From: Diplosphaera chodatii
Taxonomy: Eukaryota > Chlorophyta > Trebouxiophyceae > Prasiolales > Stichococcaceae
NCBI GenBank assembly: GCA_032358165.1
Contig: JAALGY010000017.1
Location: 1,736,001-1,800,000, forward strand
DNA length: 64,000 bases
Direction of reading: 5' to 3'
This document shows, in pieces, positions 63,016 to 64,000 of the stretch. The position numbers and the translations under genes were made by a program. Position 1 is the first letter of the stretch. Every line of letters begins with the position of its first letter. The notes under the pieces were generated by a model that saw only the letters and a program-made list of their open reading frames with translations, was not told where the DNA came from and made no database searches.

Positions 63016-64000
63016 TCACGGCTGGGGCCGAGACTGCACTATGTACACAGAGTCGTCCACGATGGCCCCTTCAACGTCCTGGGCGCCGTGGAATGCCTTC
63101 TCGAGCTGGACGCCTATCCTGCCGAGGCGGGCGCCCAGCTGCACATACCAGGGAAGGTTGCGGTCACGACTGGCAATCTTGCACCCCTCATGCCGCTGAC
63201 AATGACAATGCTGATATCCTTTCAAAGCTCACCTGCTGCCGAGCATCTTCACTGGTGGAAAGTGGCTCCCTGCTGAAGTCAAGGACCCGCGGCACCAGCG
63301 TGAAGCGGGCTGCAGCCTTGCCGCCTGGGGGCGCCACCAGCGCGCTGCTGAAGTTGGCAAACGACTGCGCGCTTGTCTGACCTGCGGCAGCATGTCGTGT
63401 CACACTGACAAAAGGCATTGCTTTCGATGCACGGTCTTGAACCGCTGTAATAGTAGCGGACGCAGACTGGCTTTCTGTGTATGGTCCAAGGCTCACCAGA
63501 TGCTTTCTCGACAACCAGGCGCCAGGCGCTGCCGCGTGTCCCAGATGCCAGGGTCTCGCCCAGGCCTGGCGCAATTTCGGCGTGCAGCACACTGGCATCG
63601 CCATCCAGCGGGCTGGCAGTGTGCAAGACGAAGGATGCAGACGGCGCAAGCATTTCCATCACGAGCACAGCCATCGTTGCGTCTGCCTGCTTGACACCTG
63701 CGATGCAGGGATGCCAGTATGCTGCACGCCGTCCTTTTGAGGACCCAGGTCACAAGGGCTTTGCTTGTTGTTCACTTGTTAGTTGCTGATTGACCCACGG
63801 CCGATGTGCACGTCTGACGCCTTTGTGGATGCAGCTGCGGCACGCGGGCACGACCTGCACCTGCTCTCCGGCGCGTCATCACAGCCCGCGTGGTGTACAG
63901 CGACGCCCACACCGCCGCGATGGCAGCGCCCAGCTCCTCGGCGCTTCCCACGTCCACGTTGGGCACCGACTCGTACAGCCCCGCGCCGCTCATCCCCTCC
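63016..64000 (-). CDS. PWD: Phosphoglucan, water dikinase, C-terminal exons (cut by window edge)
   Basis: Phosphorylates starch glucan (the C3 position in plants) using ATP, after glucan, water dikinase, opening the granule for degradation in the plastid. Exons: 64000-63861 (partial), 63697-63497, 63381-63233, 63138-63016, all joining in phase to TGA. This is the nucleotide-binding (PPDK-type) C-terminus: [105 protein letters not shown] and the terminal VQSRPQP favour PWD (GWD3) over GWD1. The carbohydrate-binding module and catalytic His would lie beyond the window. Confidence 0.9.

Noticed and set aside
62665..63276. 203-codon plus-strand ORF over the PWD 3' end
   Set aside because: It overlaps the well-supported minus-strand PWD exons and has no recognisable content of its own.

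Overview
The window is eukaryotic nuclear DNA, most likely from a green alga (Chlorophyta). The single-copy genes at the right end contain many short spliceosomal introns. They include a plant-type methylenetetrahydrofolate reductase, the C-terminus of a starch-related phosphoglucan, water dikinase, and a protein with a plastid-transit-like N-terminus. No CRISPR array, operon or bacterial gene organisation was seen.

Positions 1 to about 54,320 form one dense nest of retroelements. Names used below are mine. LINE-A has ORF1, then ORF2 (AP-endonuclease, reverse transcriptase, CCHC knuckle), and ends in TGTAA followed by a TCAATG-repeat tail. About 20 copies are present; one (46,555-52,027) is full length with a 17-bp target-site duplication (TSD). 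LINE-B has ORF1, then ORF2 starting at an ATGA overlap, and is present as pieces split by LINE-A. LINE-C/D has an ORF with a C-terminal zinc-knuckle-like motif, a 3' region holding a 92-bp minisatellite (S92), a ~640-bp 3' body and an (AAAC)n tail; it may be the 3' half of LINE-B. Element E is ~230 bp with a pol III B-box-like motif and mostly 5-bp TSDs. S98 is an exact 98-bp-period satellite. Matching TSDs let the order of insertion be read. The deepest case is LINE-B (12,661-22,810), entered by a short LINE-A, entered by a second LINE-A, entered by two E elements, one of which is entered by a third near-complete LINE-A.

Positions 54,322 to 64,000 are ordinary genic DNA: MTHFR (minus, 15 exons, 599 aa), a TOG/HEAT-repeat protein (minus, 5' end unresolved), a plastid-targeted protein of unknown function (plus, 4 exons, 305 aa) and the 3' exons of phosphoglucan, water dikinase (minus, cut by the window edge).

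The most interesting observations are these. LINE-A ORF1 and ORF2 share one frame, separated only by a TAG that is followed 10 nt later by a perfect GC hairpin; ORF2 has no AUG before its catalytic residues, which suggests stop-codon readthrough. Element E is odd, with terminal repeats that vary together and permuted ends. The Zepp-like self-nesting raises the possibility of a centromeric or other heterochromatic cluster.
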